DNA of 64,000 bases. It comes from DASXMT01 sp963781305 (GTDB taxonomy: Bacteria; Actinomycetota; Acidimicrobiia; Acidimicrobiales; RAAP-2). The stretch lies in assembly GCA_963781305.1 (NCBI GenBank), contig CAWAFL010000011.1:1116001-1180000 (forward strand). The letters are read 5' to 3'. This document shows positions 8,370 through 18,100 of the stretch, one piece after another. Both the position numbers and the translations under genes were made by a program. Every line of letters begins with the position of its first letter. Position 1 is the first letter of the stretch. Below the pieces are notes generated by a model. The model saw nothing but the letters and a program-made list of their open reading frames with translations. It had not been told where the DNA came from and made no database searches.

Positions 8370-8987
8370 ATGAGCGAGGCAGGGCCACTGACGTTGGCCG
8401 ATATAGCGGACCAGCGAGCCTACGAACGGGAGCGGGACGAGTTCCGGCGCGCCGTGATCGAGGTGAAGAAGCTCCGTCGGGTGTCCATCGGCCCGGTGAT
8501 CACCATCACGTTCGAAAATCGCCTGACCATGCGCTTCCAGGTTCAAGAGATGGCGCGGGCCGAGCGCATGTTCAGCGACAAGCAAATCCAAGGGGAGCTC
8601 GACGTCTACAACCGCCTGCTCCCCGAGCCCGGCGAGCTGTCCGCCACCTTGTTCTTGGAGCTGACCAACGATGAGTTGCTGCGAGAGTGGCTGCCCAAGC
8701 TGGTCGGAATCGAAGAAGCGGTGGAGTTCCGCATCGGACAGCCGGGCACCGAGGACGTGGTTCGTTCGGTCCCCGAGGCCGAACATGCCTCCCATCTGAC
8801 CAGGGAGACCGTTACCTCTGCCGTTCACTACATTCGGTTCCGTTTCACCGAGGCCCAGATCGCAGCGTTCGCCGACGGTCCGGTGGTGCTCGCTGTGTCC
8901 CATCCCCAGTACCCAGATGGCGCGTCCGGTACCGAGTTGAGTGGGGCCGCCCGGTCCGAGCTGCTCAAGGACCTACGAGGCGAATAG
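8370..8987 (+). CDS. DUF3501 family protein
   Basis: 205 residues. The N-terminal stretch LADIADQRAYERERDEFRR with later VSIGPVITITFENRLTMRFQ and LLPEPGELSATLFLEL matches the DUF3501 family, which is regularly found beside rubrerythrins. Its biochemical function is unknown. ATG at 8370 is chosen over the earlier in-frame ATG because GGAGGA sits 4-9 bases upstream. Likely in the same peroxide-response unit as the upstream Fur protein and rubrerythrin, though a strong hairpin lies between. Confidence 0.85.
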   Translation: MSEAGPLTLADIADQRAYERERDEFRRAVIEVKKLRRVSIGPVITITFENRLTMRFQVQEMARAERMFSDKQIQGELDVYNRLLPEPGELSATLFLELTNDELLREWLPKLVGIEEAVEFRIGQPGTEDVVRSVPEAEHASHLTRETVTSAVHYIRFRFTEAQIAAFADGPVVLAVSHPQYPDGASGTELSGAARSELLKDLRGE

Positions 8988-9007
8988 CGCCGTTCAGTCC
9001 TGCGCGG

Positions 9008-9034
9008 CGACGACTCCTCTAGCAGGGGTCGTCG
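9008..9034. terminator. Convergent-gene terminator hairpin
   Basis: CGACGACTCCT (9008-9018) pairs with AGGGGTCGTCG (9024-9034) with one mismatch and a 5-base loop. It lies between the convergent DUF3501 gene and the cyclase tail region, so it could work in both directions. Confidence 0.55.
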
Positions 9035-9092
9035 GTCGTCGAGGGTCGTCGTCGTCGAGCTAGACCCATTCAGTCGTTGGAGCCAGACCCGC

Positions 9093-9906
9093 TCAGCCAG
9101 TGTTGGTGATGGGAAGGGCTGCGCTTGCTCCGTCAACAGTCGATACAACTGCGGCGGCAATGGGGGCGACGGTGGACTCAACAGGCCCCGTTCCCGACGG
9201 TGGTGTCGAGATACCCGAAGGTGGTGTCGACGTACCTGACGAAGGTGTCGAGGTACCCGACGAGGGTGTCGATATACCCGAAGGTGCTGTCGAGACACCC
9301 GAAGGTGGTGTCGACGTATCCGTAGTTGGTGTCGACGTATCCGAAGGTTGCGTCGAGGTACCTGACGTTGGTGTCGACGTACCCGAAGGTGGCGTCGAGA
9401 TACCTGACGGTGGCGTCGAGGTACCTGAGGATGGTGTCGACGTACCCGGGTTGACCGGGATGACCAGCGAGGTGGCGCCCGTACCGTTCGCAACTGAGCT
9501 GGCCGGAGCCGTGGCTCCGGCCCCGCTCGAATTGTCCGAGCCGGCCGCGGACGCCGCGCTGGGTGCCGGCGAAGGTGTCGAAGTTGGGACGGCCACGGCC
9601 GGAGCCGCGACCACGGCCGGAGCCGCGGTCACGGCCGGAGCCGCGGTCACGGCCGGAGCCGCGGTCACGGCCTCAGCCGGGGATCCTCCTCCGGCACCGG
9701 CGGCACCGGCACCAGACGCCGCGCTGGGCGCCGGCGAAGGCGTCGAAGGTTGGGCGGCCGCGGTCACGGCCTCAGCCGGGGATCCTCCTCCGGCACCGGC
9801 GGCACCGGCACCGGACGCCACGCTGGGCGCCGGCGAAGGTTGGGCGGCCGCGGCCGCAGCCTCAGCCGGGGATCCTTCAACCGCTCCGGCTCCGGCTGTG
9901 GCTGTG
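9093..9906 (-). other. Out-of-frame continuation of the cyclase's repetitive exported tail
   Basis: On the minus strand this frame reads as Ala/Pro/Thr/Ser/Gly-rich repeats: SPAEAVTAAPAV units, then some 15 copies of STPPSG/TSTPSSG-like pentamer-hexamers, ending ALPITNTG. It is exactly the composition of the tail of the upstream diguanylate cyclase and continues it if one C is restored near 9907. At 9901-9913 the text gctgtgctgtggg stands where the neighbouring repeat copy (about 9931-9944) reads gctgtgcctgtggg, showing the lost base. I therefore treat it as the distal part of the same gene, giving a ~709-residue protein from 11221 to 9093. Confidence 0.7.
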
Positions 9907-11221
9907 CTGTGGGTCCGGCTCCGGCTGTCGCTGTGCCTGTGGGTCCGGCTCCGGCTGTCGCTCCGTGTCCGGTTGTGGATCCTGCCCCGGCTCCGGTTCC
10001 ATGTCCGGTTCCTGCTGTGTGTCCGGCTCCGGCTCCGGCTCCGGCTCCGTGTCCGGCTCCGGCTCCGGCTGTGGATCCTGATCCGGCCCCGGTTCCGGCT
10101 CCATGTCCGGCTCCGGCTGTGGATCCTCCTCCGCCTCCGCCTCCGCCTCCGCCTCCGCCTCCGCCTCCGCCTCCGGTTCCGGTTCCGGTTCCGGCCCCTA
10201 CGGTCGCCTGGCTCGAAGAGTTAGGTCCGAGGGCTTGCTGACTCGGGGAGTTCGAAGGAGACGGCGATCTCAGCGCCACCGTCGTGACCGAGGCAGTTGC
10301 CGCCACTACGACTGAAGCGGCAACTGCGGCGATGACGACGGCAGGGTGCCGACGGGATCGCGTTGACCACCGACGTCGGGTCTGGCGCCGCTTGTAGAGG
10401 TCGCGATCTGCAGCGGCCACCAGGACGCCCCCGTCGGCCGCTCCGTCCGGTAACGAGAGCAGGTTGGCCAAACCCCAGCTGAAGCGAGGAGCGCCTTGAG
10501 TCTCGACCCGTCGCGTAAGCTCCAGGGCCCCTACCGCATCGGTGAACGGACACAGGACCAGGAATTCGTCACCGCCGGTGCGATAGATGGTGTCGGCTGC
10601 CCGAGTAGCCGAACGCAGGGCGCCGACGAGTTCTCTCAGAGCGTTGTCGCCAGATTCGTGGCCCTCAGTGTCGTTGATGGACTTGAGGCCGTCGAGGTCG
10701 AGCACCAAAACGGAAAGATCCATGCCCGATCGCCGCGCCGCCTCGACTGATCGGGCCAGATCCTCGTTCAGGGCGCGACGGTTGGCGCATCCGGTAAGGG
10801 GGTCGACCCGTGCTGCCGAGCGAAGGGTGGAAGCGGCCGCGTCAACTGCTTCGGTCATCAGTTGGTCCGAAATGACGAGCAGGTTGTCGAGGGGATTGGC
10901 CCCGTTCCTATCGGGGTTGCCGGACACCTGCGGGGTCCCGACCGGTCCCTCGGCGCCTTGGGTCAGCAGGGCGCCGAGTAGGCAGGTGAGCTCGGCCACG
11001 GCGTCCGAGGGCTCGCTGAACTGTCCACCCCAACCCCGGGCAGCTCGTCCCAGGTCAGCCGTTGGTACGCCTCGGTCAACCGCCTCGACCACCGCACCAA
11101 GGAGGTCGATGGTTCGGTCTCCTTGGCGGTGGCGCTCACCGAGACCGCGTTCGCTGCACCGGGCCTGCCAGGCGGCACCCAAGGTGGCGGCAGCGTCGGA
11201 ATGGCTCGAAGGGCGTTCCAT
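9764..11221 (-). CDS. Diguanylate cyclase with C-terminal membrane helix and long low-complexity tail
   Basis: Makes cyclic di-GMP. From the ATG at 11221 (GAGGG 7 bases upstream; an alternative ATG at 11263 adds 14 residues) it has a helical N-terminal region, a GGDEF domain beginning ARVDPLTGCANRR, the intact catalytic RTGGDEFLVL at about 215-224, and a product-inhibition I-site RAAD exactly five residues before GGDEF. A basic stretch and one membrane helix (HPAVVIAAVAASVVVAATA, about 293-317) follow. After that come a ~17-Gly run and GAG/TAGAG repeats. The order means a cytoplasmic cyclase and an exported tail. The frame ends at 9764 in Arg-rich sequence typical of a wrong frame, because of a one-base deletion near 9907. 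Confidence 0.85.
   Translation of the reverse strand: MERPSSHSDAAATLGAAWQARCSERGLGERHRQGDRTIDLLGAVVEAVDRGVPTADLGRAARGWGGQFSEPSDAVAELTCLLGALLTQGAEGPVGTPQVSGNPDRNGANPLDNLLVISDQLMTEAVDAAASTLRSAARVDPLTGCANRRALNEDLARSVEAARRSGMDLSVLVLDLDGLKSINDTEGHESGDNALRELVGALRSATRAADTIYRTGGDEFLVLCPFTDAVGALELTRRVETQGAPRFSWGLANLLSLPDGAADGGVLVAAADRDLYKRRQTRRRWSTRSRRHPAVVIAAVAASVVVAATASVTTVALRSPSPSNSPSQQALGPNSSSQATVGAGTGTGTGGGGGGGGGGGGGGGGGSTAGAGHGAGTGAGSGSTAGAGAGHGAGAGAGAGHTAGTGHGTGAGAGSTTGHGATAGAGPTGTATAGAGPTAQPQPEPERLKDPRLRLRPRPPNLRRRPAWRPVPVPPVPEEDPRLRP
10126..10175. repeat. (CCTCCG)n microsatellite encoding poly-Gly
   Basis: About eight uninterrupted hexamers within the cyclase gene encode the poly-glycine run. 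Such a tract is prone to slippage in six-base steps, which would keep the frame. Confidence 0.85.
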
Positions 11222-11470
11222 GGGTGGGCCCTCAAGAGGGAAGGCGATTCCTTTCGAATACATTGCGGTCTGCGCGCCCTGAGCGTTCGGCTCTGCGGCT
11301 TGCGTGACGCCTTATATGTTCGCACGCCCCCCGGTCCAATGGCAAAGACTTGGCTTCCCCCGTTTGGTGACTGGTTCTACCATGGTCCGCCAATTTGTCT
11401 TAGGTTTTGACGGTCAGTGGTTGTCTTTACGCAAACGCAGCTTGTTCCGTCGTGAAGCGCGCAAGGACGA

Positions 11471-11827
11471 CTACTTCTCCCGGATCCAGTGCTCGCGACC
11501 GAACAGCCGTCCGAGCCGCGCGCTGAGATTTGGCCCTACGTCTTGAAACGCGTTGACGTGAAATACGGGCGTGCCCTTCGGGGCGGGAAGATTCGCCGCT
11601 TCGTCGTCTGAGAGTGAAGTGCGGACCACAGCCGTGGTGATCTCGACAATCTGATCCCTGTCCACGAACCGAAGGCCGTCTTTCGTCGCCAACACAAGGC
11701 CATCGAAGAGATCTTCTTCGGGAACTTGCAAGACGTGCTCCACCGTTCCGATCGTGGCACCCGTCGAGCTGAGGACAGGTGTGCCGTTCGTCAGTGCGAG
11801 GTACGAAATGGGTTCATCGTCGGCCAT
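11471..11827 (-). CDS. PRC-barrel-like small protein
   Basis: 118 residues starting at ATG 11827, set by GGGAGAC upstream; an earlier in-frame ATG adds 41 residues without family character. The core SYLALTNGTPVLSSTGATIG, then TVEHVLQVPEEDLFDGLVLAT and RFVDRDQIVEIT is a beta-rich fold similar to PRC-barrel adaptor domains. The C-terminal tail ends SARLGRLFGREHWIREK. Function unknown; members often act in RNA processing or photosynthetic/stress complexes. Stands alone between the cyclase and an alkylsulfatase-like gene. Confidence 0.75.
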   Translation of the reverse strand: MADDEPISYLALTNGTPVLSSTGATIGTVEHVLQVPEEDLFDGLVLATKDGLRFVDRDQIVEITTAVVRTSLSDDEAANLPAPKGTPVFHVNAFQDVGPNLSARLGRLFGREHWIREK

Positions 11828-11978
11828 GCGGTCTCCCGATCTCACGAGGTCTTGCCCCAGGTTACGCAGGTGCCGGCCAGTCTGACAGGCCACTCGCTTT
11901 GACCATGCCCAGGTCCGTCGGGACGCAACACCCAGGGCCGTTGGGCGCATCGGTGGCTCAGATAGGTCGGGGCGAGGA

Positions 11979-13280
11979 TCAACCCTTGTCAGCCAGATCC
12001 CGCTTGCCCTTTCGGGAGGCGCGGGCGGCGTGGTTGAAAAGGTTGGCGGCCATGGACGATCGTTCTGCTGCCGCCCTGGCCTCGTAGACCTCGGCGCGGA
12101 GCCGGTGCACCTCGCTCGATTCGGGGTCGGCGTAGAACGCCGTCTCGATGAGGTGCGTGGCCAGCTGGAGCTCGTCGCTGTCTGCGAGGGCCCGCACCCG
12201 ATCGAGCACGACGGTCACGCCGCCAGCCAGCGAGACCCACTCCCGAGCTTGCTGGGCCCGGGAGGCGGGGAGCAGCTGGTCAGGGTCGCCGTCGTACCAG
12301 CCGCCGTAGAGGCGCCAGATATTGCGAACGATGAACTGAGGGTGGTCGTAGACCGGTTGCAGGTAGGGCCGGTCCAACAGGTGCTCGGGCATGGACACCT
12401 CGTGGAGCACGCGGTCGAGGGCCACGCCCTGGTTCATCAAGGCGAGCGTCTGCTGCTCGAGTGATTCGAGTAGCTCGGCCGTGTCGGTGAGGGCCTGATG
12501 GATCCGCTGCCCACCGATGATCGGGGCCCCATGCCCAGTGACCATCACCTCGGCACCAAGTGCAGCCATCTTCCGCAGGGCGACGGCCCACTCACCGGCG
12601 AAGCGCTGCACCTTCTGCGGATTGCCGGCATTGGGGACGGCCCAGATGAACAGGTCACCGGGGTGGAGGACCTTGAGCTCGGGGATCCACGTCCACGTGG
12701 CGTCGTCCGTCTCGCCCCGCGCATGGTGCAGCTCGAAGGTCAGTCCGCCATGGGTTACGGACATGCCCACGTCGTAGGTGACGTCAGGATGGCGCCAGTG
12801 CTCCGGCCAGGAGAAGCCCTCCAGGCCCTCCAGCGCGAACTGGCGGACGTTGATGGCCGTGTTGAAGCCTCGGGTCTTCACGTAGCGGTCGAAGTTGGCG
12901 TGCAGGTCTTTGTGTCCGTACACGATGGGCGCCGGCCACGTCTGCTCGGTGGCCTCAGCCTCGAACCGAGCCGTTCCGAACACGTGGTCCAAGTGGTGAT
13001 GGGAGAAGACGGCAGCGGCTAACCGCGAGCGGGGACGCCAGGCCCGGACATGGTTGAACAGCGGCTCGATGTCGAAGGGGCCGCCCGAGTCCAGGAGCAC
13101 GAGACCATCGCCGGTCTCGATGGCGGTGGCACTGGCAAGGCTCAAATAGACCAGTACGCCCGGGCTGATCTCCTCGGACATGAACCCTGACGCCTGTACC
13201 GGGTGATCAGGACCGTTGATATCCACGGAGCCGGACCACAGGCGCTCGGACAGCTTGCTGACCGGCCCGTCGCCACTCAT
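11979..13280 (-). CDS. MBL-fold metallo-hydrolase, alkylsulfatase-like
   Basis: 433 residues. The metallo-beta-lactamase motif HHHLDH follows RSRLAAAVFS near residue 95; further metal ligands appear in LHHARGETDD and VTGHGAPI. The C-terminal half contains IWRLYGGWYDGDPDQLLPA, the signature of the alkylsulfatase dimerisation domain, followed by a helical domain. It is shorter than classic SdsA1-type enzymes and lacks the SCP-like C-terminal domain. Likely hydrolyses alkyl sulfates or related esters; no signal peptide is seen, so it is cytoplasmic. ATG 13280 has AAGGGA 8 bases upstream. Confidence 0.85.
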   Translation of the reverse strand: MSGDGPVSKLSERLWSGSVDINGPDHPVQASGFMSEEISPGVLVYLSLASATAIETGDGLVLLDSGGPFDIEPLFNHVRAWRPRSRLAAAVFSHHHLDHVFGTARFEAEATEQTWPAPIVYGHKDLHANFDRYVKTRGFNTAINVRQFALEGLEGFSWPEHWRHPDVTYDVGMSVTHGGLTFELHHARGETDDATWTWIPELKVLHPGDLFIWAVPNAGNPQKVQRFAGEWAVALRKMAALGAEVMVTGHGAPIIGGQRIHQALTDTAELLESLEQQTLALMNQGVALDRVLHEVSMPEHLLDRPYLQPVYDHPQFIVRNIWRLYGGWYDGDPDQLLPASRAQQAREWVSLAGGVTVVLDRVRALADSDELQLATHLIETAFYADPESSEVHRLRAEVYEARAAAERSSMAANLFNHAARASRKGKRDLADKG

Positions 13281-13580
13281 GTCTCGTCCCTTGCCGAGAT
13301 GCCGCCGCCTGCCGATCCTTCCGGGGTTGCCATGGGGTCACTATGTGGGCCGGACCCACTGAAGTCAAACAAGTGACTCGGCGTCCCGAGCCGGCCGACA
13401 GCCGAGTAATTCACGGAAGAAGCTTCCGTGCAAGGTGACGGCCAAGGCCGACGCCAGGCACCGGGCAAGGTCGTCCCCGCAGTATTGGCCTCGTCACCCG
13501 AGTGGGTGGTGCGTCGGACTGGACCGTCATGGGCGGCTCGTCGACGGAGCGCAGGAGCGCAGACGAGAAGGGAACGAACC

Positions 13581-14012
13581 ATGAGCACAGCGACTTCAAT
13601 TACTGGGAACCTGACTCGGGATCCCGAGATCCGCTACACCCGGGACGGGCAGGCGACGACCACCCTGGGGGTGGCCGTCAATCGGCGGTGGCAGCAACGT
13701 GAATCGAAGGAGTGGGAGGAGTCGACCTCGTTCTTCGATGTGGTGTGCTGGCGCGAGCTGGCCGAGAACGTGGCGCTGTCCATGACCAAGGGCATGCGCG
13801 TGGTGGTCACCGGTCGGCTCGAGCAGCGGAGCTGGGAGAACGAGGACGGCGACCGCCGGTTCAAGGTCGAGATCGTGGCCGAGGAGATCGGCCCGAGCCT
13901 CCGCTTCGCCACCGCCGACGTGATGAAGGTGGAGCGCCATGCTCCCGTGGCCGACGGTGCCCAGGATGGCGAAGCCGGGACAGGTGACGAGGCGTTGGCG
14001 GCCAGCGCCTGA
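13581..14012 (+). CDS. ssb: Single-stranded DNA-binding protein
   Basis: 143 residues, OB-fold: TSITGNLTRDPEIRYTRDGQ, then VAVNRRWQQ, FFDVVCWRELAENVALSMTKG and RVVVTGRLEQRSWE. The acidic tail (GEAGTGDEALAASA) lacks the classic DDDIPF end, so this may be a secondary SSB used in recombination or competence rather than the replicative one. ATG is fixed by AGAAGGGA upstream. A small uncharacterised gene follows in the same direction 202 bases on. Confidence 0.9.
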   Translation: MSTATSITGNLTRDPEIRYTRDGQATTTLGVAVNRRWQQRESKEWEESTSFFDVVCWRELAENVALSMTKGMRVVVTGRLEQRSWENEDGDRRFKVEIVAEEIGPSLRFATADVMKVERHAPVADGAQDGEAGTGDEALAASA

Positions 14013-14214
14013 CGGTCGGTGTGCGGAAGGCCCGGTGCGAGCCGGGGCTGCCTGTCCGGTGGCGTTGACCCCTCCCGGCGCCACCCCGTCCACGGCACCG
14101 GTGACGAGCCGGGCCTTCCCGCTCACCCCGATCCGCTCGGCGGTATCCCCAGTCACGAGAACGAACTATCCAACAGGACGACTAGCCCACCAGGGCAACC
14201 AGGAGAACGCTGCT

Positions 14215-14523
14215 ATGACGACCACTACATCGAGCCCACTCGTATCGGAGACCACCGAAGCGACCAGCACCAATGCCACCGTCGAACCGAACACGGATGC
14301 CGGCGAACAAGGAAGCCCGGAACCGCCCGGCGCCGAGCCCGTCCGTTTCGGGGACTCGGTGGTGCTGTCCAAAGGAGAGGTATTCGGTGCCTGCCAGGCC
14401 CTGGCCGATGCCGACCGGTTGCTGCTCAGGGGCGGCGGAAAGAGCGAGGCCTCGGCCCTGGGGGACCTGTTCGAGCTCCTCGAAGCGCGCCTGGCCCACT
14501 CAGGTCGCACCAAGTCCGTCTAG
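14215..14523 (+). CDS. Small uncharacterised protein downstream of ssb
   Basis: 102 residues. The first 45 are Thr/Ser/Glu/Pro-rich and disordered; the rest (VVLSKGEVFGACQALADADR, then GDLFELLEARLAH) looks like two or three amphipathic helices. AGGAGA lies 8 bases before the ATG. No family is recognised. Its spacing from ssb allows cotranscription, but no function is claimed. Confidence 0.65.
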   Translation: MTTTTSSPLVSETTEATSTNATVEPNTDAGEQGSPEPPGAEPVRFGDSVVLSKGEVFGACQALADADRLLLRGGGKSEASALGDLFELLEARLAHSGRTKSV

Positions 14524-14746
14524 CACCCTCGTACGACGATATTGGCGTGGCTCGAGTCATCACCGAGCGTCAGCAGGAACGAAGGTGGCGAAACTGGGGT
14601 AGGTACCGTCTGAGAGACATCTACCAAGTGGGGTGTGGCTCTGGCGCGTGGCTCTGGAGTGGATGTACAACATGGAGACTGTGGCGAAGATGGCGAAAAT
14701 AGAGCCCCGTCCCCGCCGTTCGCTCACGCCGCAGTAGGAGCTCGAG

Positions 14747-15076
14747 ATGACCTCGCAACCCATATCGCCGCTATCGGTTGGCCAAGTGCTCGAGATCAGG
14801 TTCGCGACCTTCACCCCGCGGATCACCATTCACTCTGAACACGAGCTCACCGTGGAAATCATCGCGGGTGACGGTGTCGGTTTCTCCGACACCGTCGACT
14901 ATGAGGCAGTTCCGGTTCGAGATGGCTTGGTCTTGCTCTCCTGGCAGGAACATATCGGGAGCACGATCGTGCACGTGCTTGATTTCACTTCCTCTCAGGC
15001 GTATACCGCGGTAACACCGGCGAACGGTGACTTCATGCGACTGACGGGTCGACTTGAAGTAAAAGCTGGAGCATGA
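14747..15076 (+). CDS. MoaF-like (calycin/lipocalin-type) small protein
   Basis: 109 residues. The pattern LEIRFATFTPRITI, then VDYEAVPVRDGLVLLSWQE, TIVHVLDF, and AYTAVTPANGDFMRLTGRLE matches the MoaF-type beta-barrel found in small actinobacterial and proteobacterial proteins of unknown substrate. ATG is preceded by GGAGCTCGAG. It is a stand-alone gene; a short hairpin overlaps its stop. Confidence 0.75.
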   Translation: MTSQPISPLSVGQVLEIRFATFTPRITIHSEHELTVEIIAGDGVGFSDTVDYEAVPVRDGLVLLSWQEHIGSTIVHVLDFTSSQAYTAVTPANGDFMRLTGRLEVKAGA

Positions 15077-15093
15077 CCCCAGCCCGGTGGGGT
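15076..15093. terminator. Short hairpin between convergent genes
   Basis: ACCCCA and TGGGGT pair around a 6-base loop, directly at the MoaF-like stop codon and before the convergent helicase end. A modest bidirectional terminator is plausible. Confidence 0.45.
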
Positions 15094-15128
15094 GTAAAGC
15101 CTTTTCGCTGGTGACAGGCCGCGGGGAG

Positions 15129-18100
15129 TCAGTCCAAGAGGTCGCGGATGTCGGCCGCGGTCATCGCACCGGACTCGAACCCGCCACCGTCCATGACGTT
15201 GGAGAACAGCGCAGCCTTCTTTTCCTTGAGGGCCATGACCTTCTCCTCCAGTGTTCCCTTGGCAACCAGGCGGTAGACCATCACCTTTCGAGTCTGGCCG
15301 ATGCGGTGAATGCGATCGACCGCCTGGGCCTCGGTGGCCGGGTTCCACCAGGGGTCGAGGAGGATGCAGTAGTCCGCTTCGGTCAGGTTCAGTCCAAACC
15401 CCCCGGCTTTGAGACTGATGAGGAACGCAGGAGCACGGCCCTCCCGGAACTCGGCGATGACCGCCGGCCGATTGCGGGTCCGTCCGTCGAGATAGCAGTG
15501 GTCGATTCCGGCAGCGCGGATCCGATCGCGAGCCAGAGTGAGGAACCGCGTGAACTGGCTGAACACCAGCACCCGGTGCCCGTCAGAGACGATGTCCTCG
15601 AGGAGCTCCATGAGCGCGTCGAGTTTGGTGGATGGCACCCCCGCGTGCTTGTCGTCGACGAGGGACACAGCCAGGCTCGCCTGGCGGAGCAGGGTGAGTG
15701 AACGGAATATCTCGAAGCGGTTCTTCGTCATGTCGTCGAGCAGCCCGAGCACCTTCTGCCGCTCACGCTGCAAGTACGTTTCGTAGACCTGCTTGTGCTT
15801 GGGGCTGAGGTCGAGCTCGAGGACCTGTTCCTGTTTGTCGGGCAGGTCGCTGGCCACCTGTTCCTTGGTGCGCCGCAACAGGAGCGGGCGGATTCGTCGT
15901 CGGAGCTGAGCCAACCGCTCGGCGTCAGATCGCTTTTCGATCGGCACCCGATAGTGCTCCCCGAAACGATCCGGATTGGCGAAGAGGCCGGGCGCAGCGA
16001 TGGAGAGCAGCGACCACAGTTCCATCAAGTTGTTCTCGATGGGAGTACCGCTCATCGCCACTTTGTAGGAGACCGGGAGCGTCTTGGCCCGCTGGTAGGT
16101 CTGGGAATGGCGGTTCTTGGCGAACTGGGCCTCGTCGAGGAACAACCCGGCCCACTCGACGGCGGCGTAGTGGTCGTACTCGATCCGGAACAAGCTGTAG
16201 GAGGTGATCACCACATCGACCTCTGCGGCCACGTCTTCCAGCGTCGTCCGCCTGCGACGCTGGGTCTCGGTGATCGTGACCACGTCCAGGTCGGGCGCGA
16301 ACCGGCGACACTCCGCCGCCCAGTTCCCAACCACGCTGGTCGGGGCCACCACCAGATAGGGAGCATCGCTCAGTCCGCGCTCTTTGGTGTGACACATCAG
16401 GGCCAGCGCCTGCAGCGTCTTACCGAGCCCCATGTCGTCGGCCAGAACGCCGCCGAGCCGGTGCTCGTAGAGGAAGGCCAACCAGTTGAATCCCTTGTGT
16501 TGGTACGGCCGGAGGGTCGCACGCAGGCTGGCGGGTGCGGGATGCTCCGTCCCGTCCGCTGCTCCGGCCAGTGCTCGCACAGCCGACTCCCACTGACGGG
16601 CCTGGGCGGTGACCATCCCGAGCTGCTGGAGGTCTTCCCACAGGCTCACCTGGAAGCGGCTGAGGCGGATACCGTCGCCCGGCACGTCGTGGAGTTCACG
16701 CGCCTCGGCGATCAGCTTGGCCAGCTCCCGAAGCTCCTCCCGATCCAGGGAGAAGTAGGTCCCCGACGGGAGGATCAGGTGCGACTGGCCCTCGGCGAGG
16801 CCCACGAACAATTCGGAGAAGGGCACGTCTTCACCACCCACCGACACGGTGACCGTGAGGTCGAACCAATCGTTGTCGGCTGACTCCGAGCCGCCCAGGC
16901 TCACCACCGGGGCGGCATCGGCCTCCCGGTAGTCGAGTACCGTGCCGATCCGCTCGATTTCCACGCCCTCGATGGCCTCCAGTGCCGGAAGCAGATCGCG
17001 CACGAAGCCGACGGCCGCCATACCCTCGAGGTGGGCCTCGGGGGCCAGGCGATCGCCCACGGGCGTGCGCTCGATCAGGTCAGGCACGGAGCGAACGACT
17101 GCCGTGGCCGCATCGATGAGGCTGTCCTCGGCAGTCCGTCCTCGGATCGGGGCAGCCCGCAGCCGTTCTCGCCACCCATCTCCTTTGGTGCCTCGCGCCC
17201 ACGTCAACCCGATCCGGTGGCCATCACCGACATCGATGGTGAGGACCAGCGTGGGCGCCCGGACTTCGGGTAGCTCGACCGACTCGTCGCTCGAGCCCAC
17301 CTCCACCCTCCGGCGAAGCTTGGGAACGAGGGCACGTACGAAGCGCTCCTCGTCGTGATGGGGCACGTCGACGGTGGCCATCCTGAGGAAGGCACGCAGA
17401 TTGTCGTCTACCGGCGTAGCCAGGGCGGCGAGCCCGAGGCCCAACGGTTGCCGACTGTGGGGTGAGTTCGGTAGTTCCTCCCACCAGGCGATGCCGTGCG
17501 CGGGGCGACCGATGAGCATGGACGTCTGGAGGGGAAGGGATTGGTGCTCGATTCCGATGCGAGGCTCAACGTGGAGCCCCGTTTCCGTCCGGGTCACGTC
17601 AACCGTGACGGCGGCAGCCGACGAGAGGAACGTGATCGGGCGAGCGGTGCGCCCCGACTGCAGCAATGGGAGCCCCAGCGCACGGGCTTCGCCCAGGAGG
17701 TCCCAGAGCCTCCGACTGTTGATGGCCTCCAGCCTGACCACCTCGTCGGCATAGACGTACACGCCCCGGCGGTGGGACAGCCGGCTGAGCGCCAGCAGCT
17801 CCTTGACCAGCAGCAGCCGTTCGGCCGCCTGGCCAGTCGGTGGGGGCCCGTAGCGGAAGTAGTCGAGATTCCCCCACGAGATCCCCGATCTGACCCAATT
17901 GCCGTTCCGCCCGGGTACCACCGGCCGAACCCGGATCCCTGGTCCACCCCTACCTGGTCCACCCGCCTCGAGGACAAGCTCGAACTGGAGCCCGATCTGG
18001 AGCCCGATCTCCGTGGCGCCGACGTCTTCGGCCTCATTCCCATCGGAGTCGATCAGAGCCTGCAGAGGGAGCTCCCAGTCGGTTCGCTCCGGATCGGGCC

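Noticed and set aside
9093..9120. LPITNTG at the end of the tail as a sortase signal
   Set aside because: No hydrophobic segment or basic tail follows; the frame stops immediately, so cell-wall sorting is unsupported.
9100..9470. CRISPR-like run of short similar units
   Set aside because: Units are 15-18 bases with no separate spacers and read as in-frame STPPSG repeats on the minus strand; they are coding repeats.
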